This document shows positions 49,477-58,076 of a DNA stretch of 64,000 nt, in pieces. The stretch's first letter is position 1, and the number at the start of each line of letters is the position of its first letter. The stretch comes from Vallitaleaceae bacterium (GTDB lineage Bacteria; Bacillota; Clostridia; Lachnospirales; Vallitaleaceae), in contig JANQFZ010000058.1 of NCBI GenBank assembly GCA_028277605.1, positions 1-64,000 on the forward strand, in the 5' to 3' direction. The notes under the pieces are model-generated. The model had not been told where the DNA came from. It saw only the letters and a list, made by a program, of their open reading frames with translations, and did not search any database. The position numbers and the translations under genes are program-made.

Positions 49477-50862
49477 TCACTTAGCATACTTCAAAATATA
49501 TTCTTTAAACTTATTTCCACGTTCCTCAAAATTTTTAAAAAAACCATAGCTAGCTGCTGCTGGAGAAAACAAGCAGGTTCTATTAGGATGAGTAATGTCA
49601 TAGGCTAGTTCCACAGCTTCTTCTAATTCGTTAACACAAAACAATTTAATATGAGCATAATTACTATTTTTTAATTGCTCATACAGAATATGCCCTACGT
49701 CTGGGAGAAAAATAACATTAGCAACAATACCTGTCAATAAGTAGTCTATGAGCTTATTATAATCAATGCCCCTATTGAGCCCACCAAGAATTAATGTGTC
49801 CACATTTTGTATAGTATTACAGGCACTAATAGTTGTTTGTGGTATAGTAGAAATAGAATCATTGTAGAATGTAATGTCATGATACCTTCCTATATACTCT
49901 AACCGATGCGGCAAACCTTTAAATTCTTTTATACTTTCAAAAGCGCCATCAAAGTCTCTAATATTTAAAGCCCTGCAAACCGTTAAACAGGCTAATATAT
50001 TATATAGATTATGAAGACCCAATAGTTTTCTTGAGATTGGAATAGAATGGATTTCTTCCTCATACTTACCATCTTTATAGATAATACTATTTTCTTTTAG
50101 AAACATACCTTTGTTATTGACCTTATCATGATACCTACCATAACCATAAATTCTTGACTGAGAGGATGTCTTCTGTAGAACTAAGTCATCACAATTATAA
50201 ATATAAATATCTTTTTGATTTTGATGCTTATAGATATTTTTCTTCGCTTCTACATAATGTTGATAAGAGATATAATGATCTAAATGCTCCTGATAAATAT
50301 TGGTCATTATTGCAATATGAGGAGAAAAATGACAATTTTCTAATTGGTGTGAGGACATTTCAAAAATGTAGAAGTCTTTGTCTTCGTTTATTAGATAATC
50401 AAATGGAGGCTTACCCATATTACCAATCAGCTCTATATTGGGTATATACTGTTTTAGTATGGCATATAGCAAGCTGCTTGTGGTACTTTTCCCTTTGGTT
50501 CCAGTGATACCAATCGTCTTTTGCTTGTGAAGTTTTAGAAAAATCTCTGTCTGGCTTGTTATTTTAGATGGTTCAATAGTCTTAAGAATATTTTTTAGTG
50601 GAAGTCCCGGGCTCTTAATCACCAAATCATAGTTCACGGCACTTTCTATATAGCGATTACCTAAATGTAATACGACATTGTTATCTTGATAAGTTTTAAA
50701 ATACTCCAGAACTTTATCTTGATTACAATCCGAAATACCTAACTGCTTATTTGGAAAAATCTTTCTAAACAGACTATAGGTAGATTGACCTTCTCTACCA
50801 AATCCTAATATTAATATTTTTTTATCCTTGTAAGTTTGAACTATTCTTTCTTCTATACGCAT
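49477..50862 (-). CDS. MurD-like Mur ligase, possibly MurD2 (UDP-MurNAc-L-Ala--L-Glu ligase)
   Basis: About 461 residues. An N-terminal Rossmann-like domain (ILILGFGREGQSTYSLFRK), then ATP motif GITGTKGKSTTSSLL, the central EMSSHQLEN and TNIYQEHLDHY segments, and a C-terminal ligase domain (GLPHRLEYIG). Normal MurD adds D-glutamate to UDP-MurNAc-L-Ala. The upstream gene, overlapping by 41 bases, looks like MurL, whose known partner MurD2 adds L-glutamate instead. The ATG at 50860-50862 has GAGG 9 bases upstream. Whether it uses L- or D-glutamate cannot be read from sequence. Confidence 0.85.
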   Translation of the reverse strand: MRIEERIVQTYKDKKILILGFGREGQSTYSLFRKIFPNKQLGISDCNQDKVLEYFKTYQDNNVVLHLGNRYIESAVNYDLVIKSPGLPLKNILKTIEPSKITSQTEIFLKLHKQKTIGITGTKGKSTTSSLLYAILKQYIPNIELIGNMGKPPFDYLINEDKDFYIFEMSSHQLENCHFSPHIAIMTNIYQEHLDHYISYQHYVEAKKNIYKHQNQKDIYIYNCDDLVLQKTSSQSRIYGYGRYHDKVNNKGMFLKENSIIYKDGKYEEEIHSIPISRKLLGLHNLYNILACLTVCRALNIRDFDGAFESIKEFKGLPHRLEYIGRYHDITFYNDSISTIPQTTISACNTIQNVDTLILGGLNRGIDYNKLIDYLLTGIVANVIFLPDVGHILYEQLKNSNYAHIKLFCVNELEEAVELAYDITHPNRTCLFSPAAASYGFFKNFEERGNKFKEYILKYAK

Positions 50863-52228
50863 TGGAATCATCCTCAAAAAGTATCGTTAAAAACTCAGAA
50901 GGCACATGATGATGCTCTCTATCTACCATCACTACAGGGGTATTCTCATTAATATCACAGTGTTCACAATAATATTGCAGTAGAATAGGTAATGTTTTAT
51001 CTTGATTATCATATTTCTTCTTAATAATTGTTTGAACAGCCTGCTTTACTTCATTGATTGTACCCACACATTCAAAAGGCTTGACATCCTTTAATCCAAT
51101 TAATTGCTGAAAGGTTTCAAGCAAATCAGAATTCTCTAATAATCGGTTGCCAAATATAGCATCCATAGCATCAATATCTAAGTAGCTAAAGAGTATAAGA
51201 TAAACAAAAAGACATTTAGGACACTGGCAGCACCACTTATTAGCTTTCCCTCCTCTATTACAGCTTATAAACACTTTATGATACTTTTTATGTTCTGCAA
51301 AAACCTGTGCTATTTTCAGTTCACTCCAAGGTCGTAGCAAGCTGAAATACTCTATGGATGATGTTATATAGTGAGCGACATAGGCTCTAAAATCATTTTC
51401 GAATTCTATGGATTTAGAGTATTGATGATTGATCATCGTACCTAATACACTAGGCTCGTTAGAACTATTTTCGTTGGATAAAATGATGTACTTCTTATTG
51501 TCTAAAAAAGCACATAACAAAGCACTAAAAGCAACAACTGCTGAATAGGGTATATGACCATTTAAGAAATTTCTTTTATTTAACTCAAATAGTTTCGTAT
51601 CAAATTGCCTCTCTATTGTTAGAACATCCTCAGGTAAGTAGCCTGCTGCTTGTATACAGAGGTTAGAAGCCTCTATAGGATTAATGACGAAACACTTATT
51701 TTGCTTTCTTGTATCATTAAGAAGTTCTAAACTAACACAAGAATCCTTGCCTCCACCCACAGGTATGAGATTTCCTGATACTGATATACTTTCCTTGTTA
51801 AAGGTTTTTTGTCCCTCATTGATTATATGAACAAAAGCATCTTTATTAATATGGTCATACAGACCATTGATATACATAAATTCCCCTAATCCATTATAGA
51901 TTAATTTCTGCCACCAATTGATCTGCTGTTGATTCAAACTGGCAGGTCTAACTATAAGATTTTGAGAACATGTCGCCTTCCAATAGCTGATCGCTTCAAC
52001 CATACCTAAGTTAAAGACTATATTCTCAAACAGTTCAGATTGGTATTTTTTTATATCCAGTTTAAAATTCTTATGTACTCGTATACGATGATGGAAAGTT
52101 TCTTCTGTACCTAAAAGTTTATATGCATATACAATATTTAAATAAGCTTTTGTATCTTCTATCTCATAAGATTCATAAATGAATGTAGGATATGATTCAC
52201 TTAATGTTTTATATTTCTCATAGCTCAT
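50822..52228 (-). CDS. MurL-like protein (UDP-MurNAc-L-Ala-L-Glu epimerase family)
   Basis: 468 residues, no membrane segment. A PP-loop ATP motif IPVGGGKDSCVSLELL (VGGGKDS at 157-163) follows an N-terminal domain of about 150 residues, and CNRGGKANKWCCQCPKCLFVYL lies further on. Both features recall MurL of Xanthomonas, which inverts the terminal L-Glu of UDP-MurNAc-L-Ala-L-Glu with ATP, and is coded next to MurD2. Here the next gene is a MurD-like ligase, in overlap. The call rests on motif and neighbour recall, not on an alignment. Another PP-loop enzyme is possible. Confidence 0.68.
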   Translation of the reverse strand: MSYEKYKTLSESYPTFIYESYEIEDTKAYLNIVYAYKLLGTEETFHHRIRVHKNFKLDIKKYQSELFENIVFNLGMVEAISYWKATCSQNLIVRPASLNQQQINWWQKLIYNGLGEFMYINGLYDHINKDAFVHIINEGQKTFNKESISVSGNLIPVGGGKDSCVSLELLNDTRKQNKCFVINPIEASNLCIQAAGYLPEDVLTIERQFDTKLFELNKRNFLNGHIPYSAVVAFSALLCAFLDNKKYIILSNENSSNEPSVLGTMINHQYSKSIEFENDFRAYVAHYITSSIEYFSLLRPWSELKIAQVFAEHKKYHKVFISCNRGGKANKWCCQCPKCLFVYLILFSYLDIDAMDAIFGNRLLENSDLLETFQQLIGLKDVKPFECVGTINEVKQAVQTIIKKKYDNQDKTLPILLQYYCEHCDINENTPVVMVDREHHHVPSEFLTILFEDDSNAYRRKNSSNLQG

Positions 52229-52455
52229 ATTGATGTCAACTTCCTTTATAATTTATCATACTTTCCTTTGGTTTCAATTCTAGCTTAACCTGTTTTCTTA
52301 TACATTATACGCACTATACCCTGCCCCTTGGAGCAAGAAATATCCTTAGTTATTATAAATCATATCCATGGAATAATCAATAAATGCTATTATTTGAGTT
52401 TTTATTTAATCATAGATTAAAAAAACTAGTAAATTTTAATATATCTATAACAGTC
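52229..52455. other. intergenic stretch upstream of the MurL-like gene
   Basis: AT-rich DNA. A TATAAT box on the minus strand (GCGTATAATG) lies about 80 bases before the MurL-like start, but no good -35 box is at 17 bases. No reading frame or RNA gene is seen. Confidence 0.45.
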
Positions 52456-52501
52456 AAGGGTGAATAGTATTAGTTTCATAATCCCTAAACTATTCACCCT
52501 T
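52456..52501 (-). terminator. long hairpin downstream of glyA, probable terminator without a U run
   Basis: Perfect 13-bp arms AAGGGTGAATAGT and ACTATTCACCCTT, extended by four more pairs after one bulged A, close an 11-base loop. It lies about 60 bases past the glyA stop. There is no U run on either side, so it may be a non-canonical terminator, an RNA-processing or stability structure, or a protein site. Confidence 0.55.
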
Positions 52502-52559
52502 TCAGAATTCACATCATGGGATGCTTAACTTTTTCTTGAATTATATGTCATAATTAATT

Positions 52560-53792
52560 CTATACATACAAAGGATATTTTTCAACTAATTCTTTTACCA
52601 TTGTTTTTGCTTTTTCACTATTAGATTCATCGCTCAGACATAGAAATATGATTTCTGTTATGGTTTCCATATCCTTTTCATTCATTCCTCTTGATGTGAC
52701 TGCTGGTGTACCAAGTCTTATACCGCTGGTTACAAAAGGACTCTGTGGATCAAATGGTATGGTATTTTTATTACATGTAATACCAATGGCATCTAATCGA
52801 TGTTCTGCTTCTTTACCTGTCAACGACATATTTCTTAGGTCAACTAGAACTAAATGATTGTCTGTACCACCTGATACTAGATTAAATCCTTTCTCCTTTA
52901 GTGACCCAGCAAGAGCTTTAGCATTTCTTATAATCTGTTCTTGATACTCTTTGAATTCATCTTGCAAAACTTCTCCAAAATTAACAGCCTTAGCCGCAAT
53001 AATATGCATTAAAGGTCCGCCTTGTATACCTGGAAATATAGCCTTATCAATGGCTTTAGCATATTCTTTTTTGCATAGGATCAGTCCACCTCTAGGTCCT
53101 CTTAATGTTTTATGAGTAGTTGAAGTCACAAAATGCGCATGAGGAACTGGGTCTGGGTGTAATCCAGCAGCAATCAGTCCTGCAATATGTGCCATATCTA
53201 CCATAAGATAAGCACCAACTTCATCCGCTATCTCCCTAAATTTTTTAAAATCAATGAATCTTGCGTAAGCACTTGCTCCAGCTACAATCATTTTAGGTTG
53301 ATTTTCTTTTGCAATTTTTAAGATTTCTTCGTAATCTATAAATCCTTCTTCATTGACACCATAAGGTATAACGTTAAAATATTTTCCAGAAATATTAACA
53401 GGGCTTCCATGGGTTAAATGCCCTCCATGTGATAGGTTCATACCTAAAATGGTATCTCCTGGCTTAAGCATAGCAAAGTATACAGCCATATTGGCTTGTG
53501 ACCCTGAGTGAGGCTGTACGTTAGCATGCTCCGCACCAAATATTTCTTTGGCTCTGTCTCTTGCAATATTCTCCACTTCATCTACAAAAACACAGCCTCC
53601 ATAGTACCTTTTACTTGGATAGCCTTCTGCATATTTGTTAGTTAATGGCGTTCCCATAGCTGCCATAACCGCTTCTGATACAAAGTTTTCTGAAGCGATG
53701 AGCTCAATATTCTGCCTTTGTCTGTTGACTTCCTTATTCATGGATTCAGCTACTAATGGATCAGCTTCTCGAATTAAATCAATTGAATTCAT
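52560..53792 (-). CDS. glyA: serine hydroxymethyltransferase
   Basis: 410 residues, full length. A PLP enzyme that converts serine and THF to glycine and 5,10-methylene-THF. Start [14 protein letters not shown]-type segment is present, as are [11 protein letters not shown], the PLP lysine in [13 protein letters not shown], and the C-terminal [14 protein letters not shown]. It supplies the one-carbon units used by the methylene-THF reductase/MetH pair elsewhere in the window. ATG with GGAGGG 8 bases upstream. A TATAAT at 53876-53881 is a probable -10 box. Monocistronic. Confidence 0.96.
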   Translation of the reverse strand: MNSIDLIREADPLVAESMNKEVNRQRQNIELIASENFVSEAVMAAMGTPLTNKYAEGYPSKRYYGGCVFVDEVENIARDRAKEIFGAEHANVQPHSGSQANMAVYFAMLKPGDTILGMNLSHGGHLTHGSPVNISGKYFNVIPYGVNEEGFIDYEEILKIAKENQPKMIVAGASAYARFIDFKKFREIADEVGAYLMVDMAHIAGLIAAGLHPDPVPHAHFVTSTTHKTLRGPRGGLILCKKEYAKAIDKAIFPGIQGGPLMHIIAAKAVNFGEVLQDEFKEYQEQIIRNAKALAGSLKEKGFNLVSGGTDNHLVLVDLRNMSLTGKEAEHRLDAIGITCNKNTIPFDPQSPFVTSGIRLGTPAVTSRGMNEKDMETITEIIFLCLSDESNSEKAKTMVKELVEKYPLYV

Positions 53793-53875
53793 CTAGATAT
53801 CCCTCCGGCTTGTTTTGATCATTTTTAGAGTTTATTAGGAAATTTAAAGATTCTTCCTCATTAAAGTATGAAAGT

Positions 53876-53904
53876 ATTATAGCATATGTTATCATTTATT
53901 GGAA
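53876..53904 (-). promoter_or_regulatory. probable promoter of glyA
   Basis: A perfect TATAAT at 53876-53881 on the minus strand; the -35 hexamer TTCCAA at 17 bases is weak. The start point would be about 75 bases upstream of the ATG. I recognise no riboswitch in the leader. Confidence 0.5.
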
Positions 53905-53957
53905 TCACTTGTATTATTTTTTTGTAGAGCTTAGGAATGACACCACAATTTTGCAAT

Positions 53958-53981
53958 AAAAAAGATGACTATATAGTCACC
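53958..53981 (-). terminator. intrinsic terminator of the tRNA-Val gene
   Basis: The stem GGTGACTA/TAGTCATC with a tight 2-base centre, followed by TTTTTT on the minus strand, about 8 bases after the tRNA 3' end. Confidence 0.85.
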
Positions 53982-53988
53982 TGATTAA

Positions 53989-54062
53989 TGGAGAATACTG
54001 GGCTCGAACCAGTGACCTCTTGCACGTCAAGCAAGCACTCTAGCCTACTGAGCTAATCCTCC
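53989..54062 (-). tRNA. tRNA-Val (anticodon GAC)
   Basis: The 74-base sequence folds as a full cloverleaf: acceptor GGAGGAT with ATTCTCC (one G-U pair), D stem GCTC/GAGT, anticodon stem CTTGC/GCAAG with loop TTGACGT (anticodon GAC), 5-base variable region and T arm ACTGG-TTCGAGC-CCAGT with discriminator A. The CCA end is not encoded. It is followed at once by a terminator. Confidence 0.96.
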
Positions 54063-54128
54063 AGAGTAATGCATAGAAAATAATAACATAAATAATATAG
54101 GTTGTCAAATAGTATAGTATTATCTAAG

Positions 54129-54548
54129 TTAGCACTTTTGCCGTTTCATATACTTATGTATTAAGAGGCTTAGTGAAAAAAATAGTAAAACCGCAACAAT
54201 CCAAATTTCAAATCCATGATGCAAGTGTAATCTAGCCTGTTGTTCTGCTGTCATATCTGATGTGATCGTTTGTATATTTTTATTTTGCATCCAATCTCCC
54301 AAAAACTGTCCGATTAGAATTCCAAATACATTGGATATGACTAATGAAACAGAATATACCATTCTATTAGTAAAGGTGAACCCTATTATTATAAGCCAAA
54401 TATAAGCATAAGAATTTCTTGCCATCCATTCAAATAAGTATAAGTCTTTTAAAACCGTATTTGAAAGGATATACAGTATAATAAAAGGTAGTAACTGAAT
54501 GATGCTAAAAAATAGTTTGTTTTTATTCTTTTTAATCCATCCACTCAT
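54129..54548 (-). CDS. small membrane protein of unknown function
   Basis: 139 residues with about four hydrophobic segments (near 12-30, 45-60, 63-85 and 112-130). Between the last two is a conserved-looking soluble stretch DMTAEQQARLHLHHGFEIW, with a histidine pair. I know no function. A partial second copy is found at 57086-57319. ATG with GGAGAG 8 bases upstream. It follows the 113-residue gene by about 70 bases, in the DUF1576 group. Confidence 0.7.
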   Translation of the reverse strand: MSGWIKKNKNKLFFSIIQLLPFIILYILSNTVLKDLYLFEWMARNSYAYIWLIIIGFTFTNRMVYSVSLVISNVFGILIGQFLGDWMQNKNIQTITSDMTAEQQARLHLHHGFEIWIVAVLLFFSLSLLIHKYMKRQKC

Positions 54549-54617
54549 ACTTAATTCTCTCCTATGTTGTTAAACATTTACAATAATATGCTATAGTCAT
54601 CCTATACTTATCATTGT

Positions 54618-54959
54618 TTATTTCTGTCTTTTTAGATGAATATGCAAATCATTACCTTTAAGTTCAACATGAGCTTCATCAATCATTGCACCGACTAAGT
54701 GCAACTCATCACCACTTTCGTCTTCGCCAACAAGCTGCCAGTAGTATCCTTCAACTTCAAATTGCCTTTGTGTATTCAAGTTGTATCTTAATGTTTCTAT
54801 GAATTGGTCATCACATTTACATTGATGATGTATCAATTCTATCTCTGTGTAATCTTCAACATGTTTAATACTTACATCAATGTTTTCTGCTCCTCTAAGT
54901 AATAGCATTGTCAATAGTTCATTGATAATATGTGTTACTTTCTTTATCTCATGTTTCAT
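54618..54959 (-). CDS. hypothetical protein co-translated with the DUF1576 gene
   Basis: 113 residues, soluble and acidic, no signal. The N-terminal helix (HIINELLTMLLLRGAENIDVSI) is followed by an alternating strand pattern; the C-terminus is HVELKGNDLHIHLKRQK. Two cysteines sit in HHQCKCDDQF. I recognise no family. Its ATG overlaps the last 11 bases of the DUF1576 gene, with AGGGAGA five bases upstream, so it is very likely made with that membrane protein and may regulate or bind it. Confidence 0.7.
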   Translation of the reverse strand: MKHEIKKVTHIINELLTMLLLRGAENIDVSIKHVEDYTEIELIHHQCKCDDQFIETLRYNLNTQRQFEVEGYYWQLVGEDESGDELHLVGAMIDEAHVELKGNDLHIHLKRQK

Positions 54960-56235
54960 CTAGCTCTCCCTTTCTGAAGGCATCTATAATAGGTACTAAA
55001 ACTCCAGCAACTAGACCTCCTGAAAACCCATTATTATAAAGATTTATACCACCATGTATAACCCCAACATTGGTTACTAAAATCATATGAAGAACCCCTG
55101 CTACAAATCCAAGAATTGGTCCATACGCACCTGTCATAGGAGCTAAGGTCGTTGAAAACAATACTGTTATTATTATGCCTGTTGCATTTAAATCATATCC
55201 AAAATACAGAGCAGTTACTATGACTCCAATAACAACGGGCAGTGAATTCTTAATATGTTTACCAAATGCACCAAAACCGATAACGGTAAATAACCCTGCT
55301 AATACGGGTCCATTCACCTTTCCACCTACAATCAGCACATATGCCAAAGATAGAATTCCAAGAAAGGACATATTAATTAATGTTACTCCATAGCCTATTA
55401 AGTGAGTGAAATCAGTAATCAACCTTCCTTTATATTTTAAAATCCTAGGAAATTCAATGATTGCTCTTCGGTTAATATAAATACCAAAGACAAACAGTGT
55501 TGCTAAAATGATGATAACGACAGTGATAATGATTTGGTGGTTGCTTTCTGAAATGATGTTTACCGGCTGAACGATTACTCCGTAGCTTCTCAGTACACTG
55601 GTTAATACTGTCCCAATGATTCCGGATGTGAATCCGATATTATATAGATTGTAGCCATCATGGAATTTTAACATATGTGAGGATAGCGGAACTATAACAA
55701 ACCCAATGAAAATCCCTACTAATATAGCAGTTATAATACCTGATAAAGGATTCATAATTCCTGAAAAACTAATCTCACTAATCATTGGAGCTAAAGCAGT
55801 TCCAAACATAATCACTACAATAATTTCCTTAAAGCTTATCTTCTGATACTTCGTGTATAAGTAACCACCCAGATAGATTGGTAAAATATTATATATATTC
55901 TTCCCAAAGAATGAAAAACCAATAACAGTAAAAAATGCTGCAATAAGTACACCGTTAATTTTTAATTTATATTTATGCATCAAATATACATTTAGTAAGC
56001 CTATGATAGATACATTAAAAAAAGTTGCCGGTATGCCTCCAACAACCAGAAAATCGGTCAATAAAATTGTAGGTGACAATATGATTTCCCACAATCCACC
56101 GACATCTGCTTGTACACTTTGAGTACTGATGGCGACACCAACACCCGTTACTAAGAACAATAGGGGAACAGTTAATAATATCAACAATTTTACTACACGA
56201 CCAATATCTCTTTCTTTTGTTACTTCAAAATTCAA
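54949..56235 (-). CDS. DUF1576-family membrane protein with an internal duplication
   Basis: 428 residues, about ten to twelve membrane helices. The two halves repeat: FFTVIGFSFFGKNIYNILPI with LFTVIGFGAFGKHIKNSLPV, FGTALAPM with FSTTLAPM, and HDGYNLYNIGFTSGIIG with HGGINLYNNGFSGGLVAG. Such repeats are common in channels and transporters. No substrate is known for the family. TTG start with AGGTGG upstream. It overlaps the 113-residue gene. Confidence 0.85.
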   Translation of the reverse strand: MNFEVTKERDIGRVVKLLILLTVPLLFLVTGVGVAISTQSVQADVGGLWEIILSPTILLTDFLVVGGIPATFFNVSIIGLLNVYLMHKYKLKINGVLIAAFFTVIGFSFFGKNIYNILPIYLGGYLYTKYQKISFKEIIVVIMFGTALAPMISEISFSGIMNPLSGIITAILVGIFIGFVIVPLSSHMLKFHDGYNLYNIGFTSGIIGTVLTSVLRSYGVIVQPVNIISESNHQIIITVVIIILATLFVFGIYINRRAIIEFPRILKYKGRLITDFTHLIGYGVTLINMSFLGILSLAYVLIVGGKVNGPVLAGLFTVIGFGAFGKHIKNSLPVVIGVIVTALYFGYDLNATGIIITVLFSTTLAPMTGAYGPILGFVAGVLHMILVTNVGVIHGGINLYNNGFSGGLVAGVLVPIIDAFRKGELDET

Positions 56236-56360
56236 ATCACCACCTCTTTCTTAAAGCAGATTTTAATGGCTATAAAAGGATATTAAATCATTGTATTTTT
56301 AATGGATTACTTTTAATTATTATAACATAAAGATAAATAAAAATCATGAGTTAAGAGCTA

Positions 56361-56981
56361 TTAGAATGTTATTACAGGACCATGCCCGGGGTATATTTTT
56401 TTGGGGTTTATCTTATTAATAATATCCATTGATTTATTAAGAGTAGCCATGTCTTCATAAAATCTTGCTTTAGTAGGTCTAATAATATTCATCATAGCAT
56501 CCCCAGCAAATAGCACTTTATCATCTACCATAACCCCAATAGATCCTTTGGTATGACCTGATAACTCTATTATTTTACATTTCAATCCATACTTTTCAAT
56601 TATCATACCATCTCTTAAGTCCATACTAATATTTAAGTCTTCATAGTTAGCATGTTTAAAACTTTTCTCAGATATAAATTTAATTATATGTCCAACTAAC
56701 GAACTTGCATATAATTGTCTACAAGAATTATTTTTTACTAACTTTAAATCTAAAAAACTCATAGCTACTGGTATATTTAATTTATCTGATATATACTTAG
56801 CTCCACCAATATGGTCTATATGACCGTGTGTCAAAATAATCAGCCCTACATGTTTATCTTTTATTTTTTCATACAATTTATATCTGTCATTATAATTGGC
56901 TGTATCGACTAGGATTGAACCACTATCACCTTCAATTAAATATGCATTCACATTCCAAAATTTTAGAGTTTCTACTTTCAT
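56361..56981 (-). CDS. MBL-fold metallo-hydrolase
   Basis: 206 residues. The metal-binding motif LTHGHIDHIGG, then SGHTKGSIGV, the aspartate in LFAGDAM and the final histidine in YPGHGPVI give a complete two-metal site. This is the glyoxalase II/beta-lactamase-like hydrolase fold; substrate cannot be told. ATG with GGAGGG 8 bases upstream. It lies about 126 bases upstream of the DUF1576 gene on the same strand, in its own unit or in a loose group. Confidence 0.9.
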   Translation of the reverse strand: MKVETLKFWNVNAYLIEGDSGSILVDTANYNDRYKLYEKIKDKHVGLIILTHGHIDHIGGAKYISDKLNIPVAMSFLDLKLVKNNSCRQLYASSLVGHIIKFISEKSFKHANYEDLNISMDLRDGMIIEKYGLKCKIIELSGHTKGSIGVMVDDKVLFAGDAMMNIIRPTKARFYEDMATLNKSMDIINKINPKKIYPGHGPVITF

Positions 56982-57085
56982 TGCTTGTTCCCTCCAAATT
57001 TATTTTTTTGCTCATAAATTTATTTGTTAACCTTTAAACTAAATTATACGAGGAAATATGTCATTGAAAAACTTAAAACATAATT

Positions 57086-57319
57086 TTATGTATTTTTATT
57101 GTTTTTGATATGCTTATGCACTAAGAGGCTAATTATAATTAATAACAAAACAGTAGCAAACCAAATTGTAAATTCATGATGTAAGTGTAATCTAGCTTGT
57201 TGTTCTGCTGTCATATCTGGAGTGGTCATTTGAATATTTTTGTATTGTATCCAGTCTCCCAAAAATTGTCCAATTAGAATTGCACTGCTCCCTAAGTGAT
57301 GAAATATATCATTCTCCAT
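57086..57319 (-). pseudogene. truncated second copy of the 139-residue membrane protein gene
   Basis: 77 codons whose last 60 or so match the C-terminal part of the protein at 54129-54548: IGQFLGDWIQYKNIQ, then DMTAEQQARLHLHHEF and the final membrane helix. The DNA is also very similar (57180-57290 against 54225-54310). The N-terminal helices are missing, the first residues are out of register with the intact copy, and the ATG has no ribosome binding site. It is probably a decayed duplicate. Confidence 0.7.
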
Positions 57320-57448
57320 AAGTAACTGTTGATTTTCTTGCTATTTAATACATTCTATGTCATCTTAATATTACATCACCTTAAAATATTTGTCCAATTA
57401 TTAGTAACCTGAAAAATGTCACCGTATTGATTAGTTAAGTTCATATCA

Positions 57449-57477
57449 TTGACATCGAATCAATAATAGACTATATT
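57449..57477 (+). promoter_or_regulatory. promoter of the VOC gene
   Basis: TTGACA at 57449-57454 and TATATT at 57472-57477 with exactly 17 bases between them, about 40 bases before the start codon. Confidence 0.82.
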
Positions 57478-57518
57478 TAAATTATCAATATAAGTTAAAG
57501 AAATCTAGGAGGACAGAG

Positions 57519-57905
57519 ATGAAATTTGATCATGGTGCATTTCAAGTCAGGGATATGGATAAGTCAATAGCATTTTATACGGAGAAATTGGGTTTTAAAC
57601 TTATGTTTAAAGGTATTAATGAGGAAGAACAAGAGGCATATGCATTTTTGGAATTTGGAGATGCAAGAATAGAGTTGATACAGGATTTAATTTATGATTA
57701 TGAACTTCCAGAAATAAAGAAACCTTATTGTCCACATTTTTGTATAGAAATTTCAAGTATGACAGAAGCTCTACAGCAATTAAAAGATAATGATATTAAT
57801 ATTATAAAAGGTCCTCTTGAAATAAAAGATGAGGAGACTTGGGTTTATTTTTCTGATATAGATAATAACGTGTTAGAGTATATTGAGTGGTATAATAAAA
57901 AGTAG
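57519..57905 (+). CDS. VOC superfamily (glyoxalase/bleomycin resistance-like) protein
   Basis: 128 residues, one VOC domain of two beta-alpha-beta3 units. Start FDHGAFQVRDMDKSIAFYTEKLGFKL; metal-ligand-type residues are His5 near the start, Glu in ARIELIQ, His in CPHFCIEI and Glu in NVLEYIEW, the spacing of the lactoylglutathione lyase group. The substrate is not clear. ATG with AGGAGG upstream, its own promoter and its own terminator; it is the only plus-strand gene in this part of the window. Confidence 0.9.
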   Translation: MKFDHGAFQVRDMDKSIAFYTEKLGFKLMFKGINEEEQEAYAFLEFGDARIELIQDLIYDYELPEIKKPYCPHFCIEISSMTEALQQLKDNDINIIKGPLEIKDEETWVYFSDIDNNVLEYIEWYNKK

Positions 57906-57932
57906 CTTTTAGCCCATACATTAAATATGAGC

Positions 57933-57979
57933 AAATCTCCAATCTAGTTAACATTAACATAACTTGATTGGAGATTTTT
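57933..57979 (+). terminator. intrinsic terminator of the VOC gene
   Basis: The stem AAATCTCCAATC/GATTGGAGATTT, extended inward by AGTT/AACT with one mismatch, then TTTTTATT on the plus strand, about 27 bases after the stop codon. Confidence 0.85.
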
Positions 57980-58076
57980 ATTCCTATAACATACAACAAC
58001 CGTATAGATAGTAAACATTAGCTATACATCTACGAAAACATAGGTATTGGTCTATGTGATTTTTCAAATACAAGTC

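Noticed and set aside
57086-57319. A functional small membrane protein gene
   Set aside because: The N-terminal helices and a ribosome binding site are missing while the rest matches the intact copy, so it is listed as a pseudogene.
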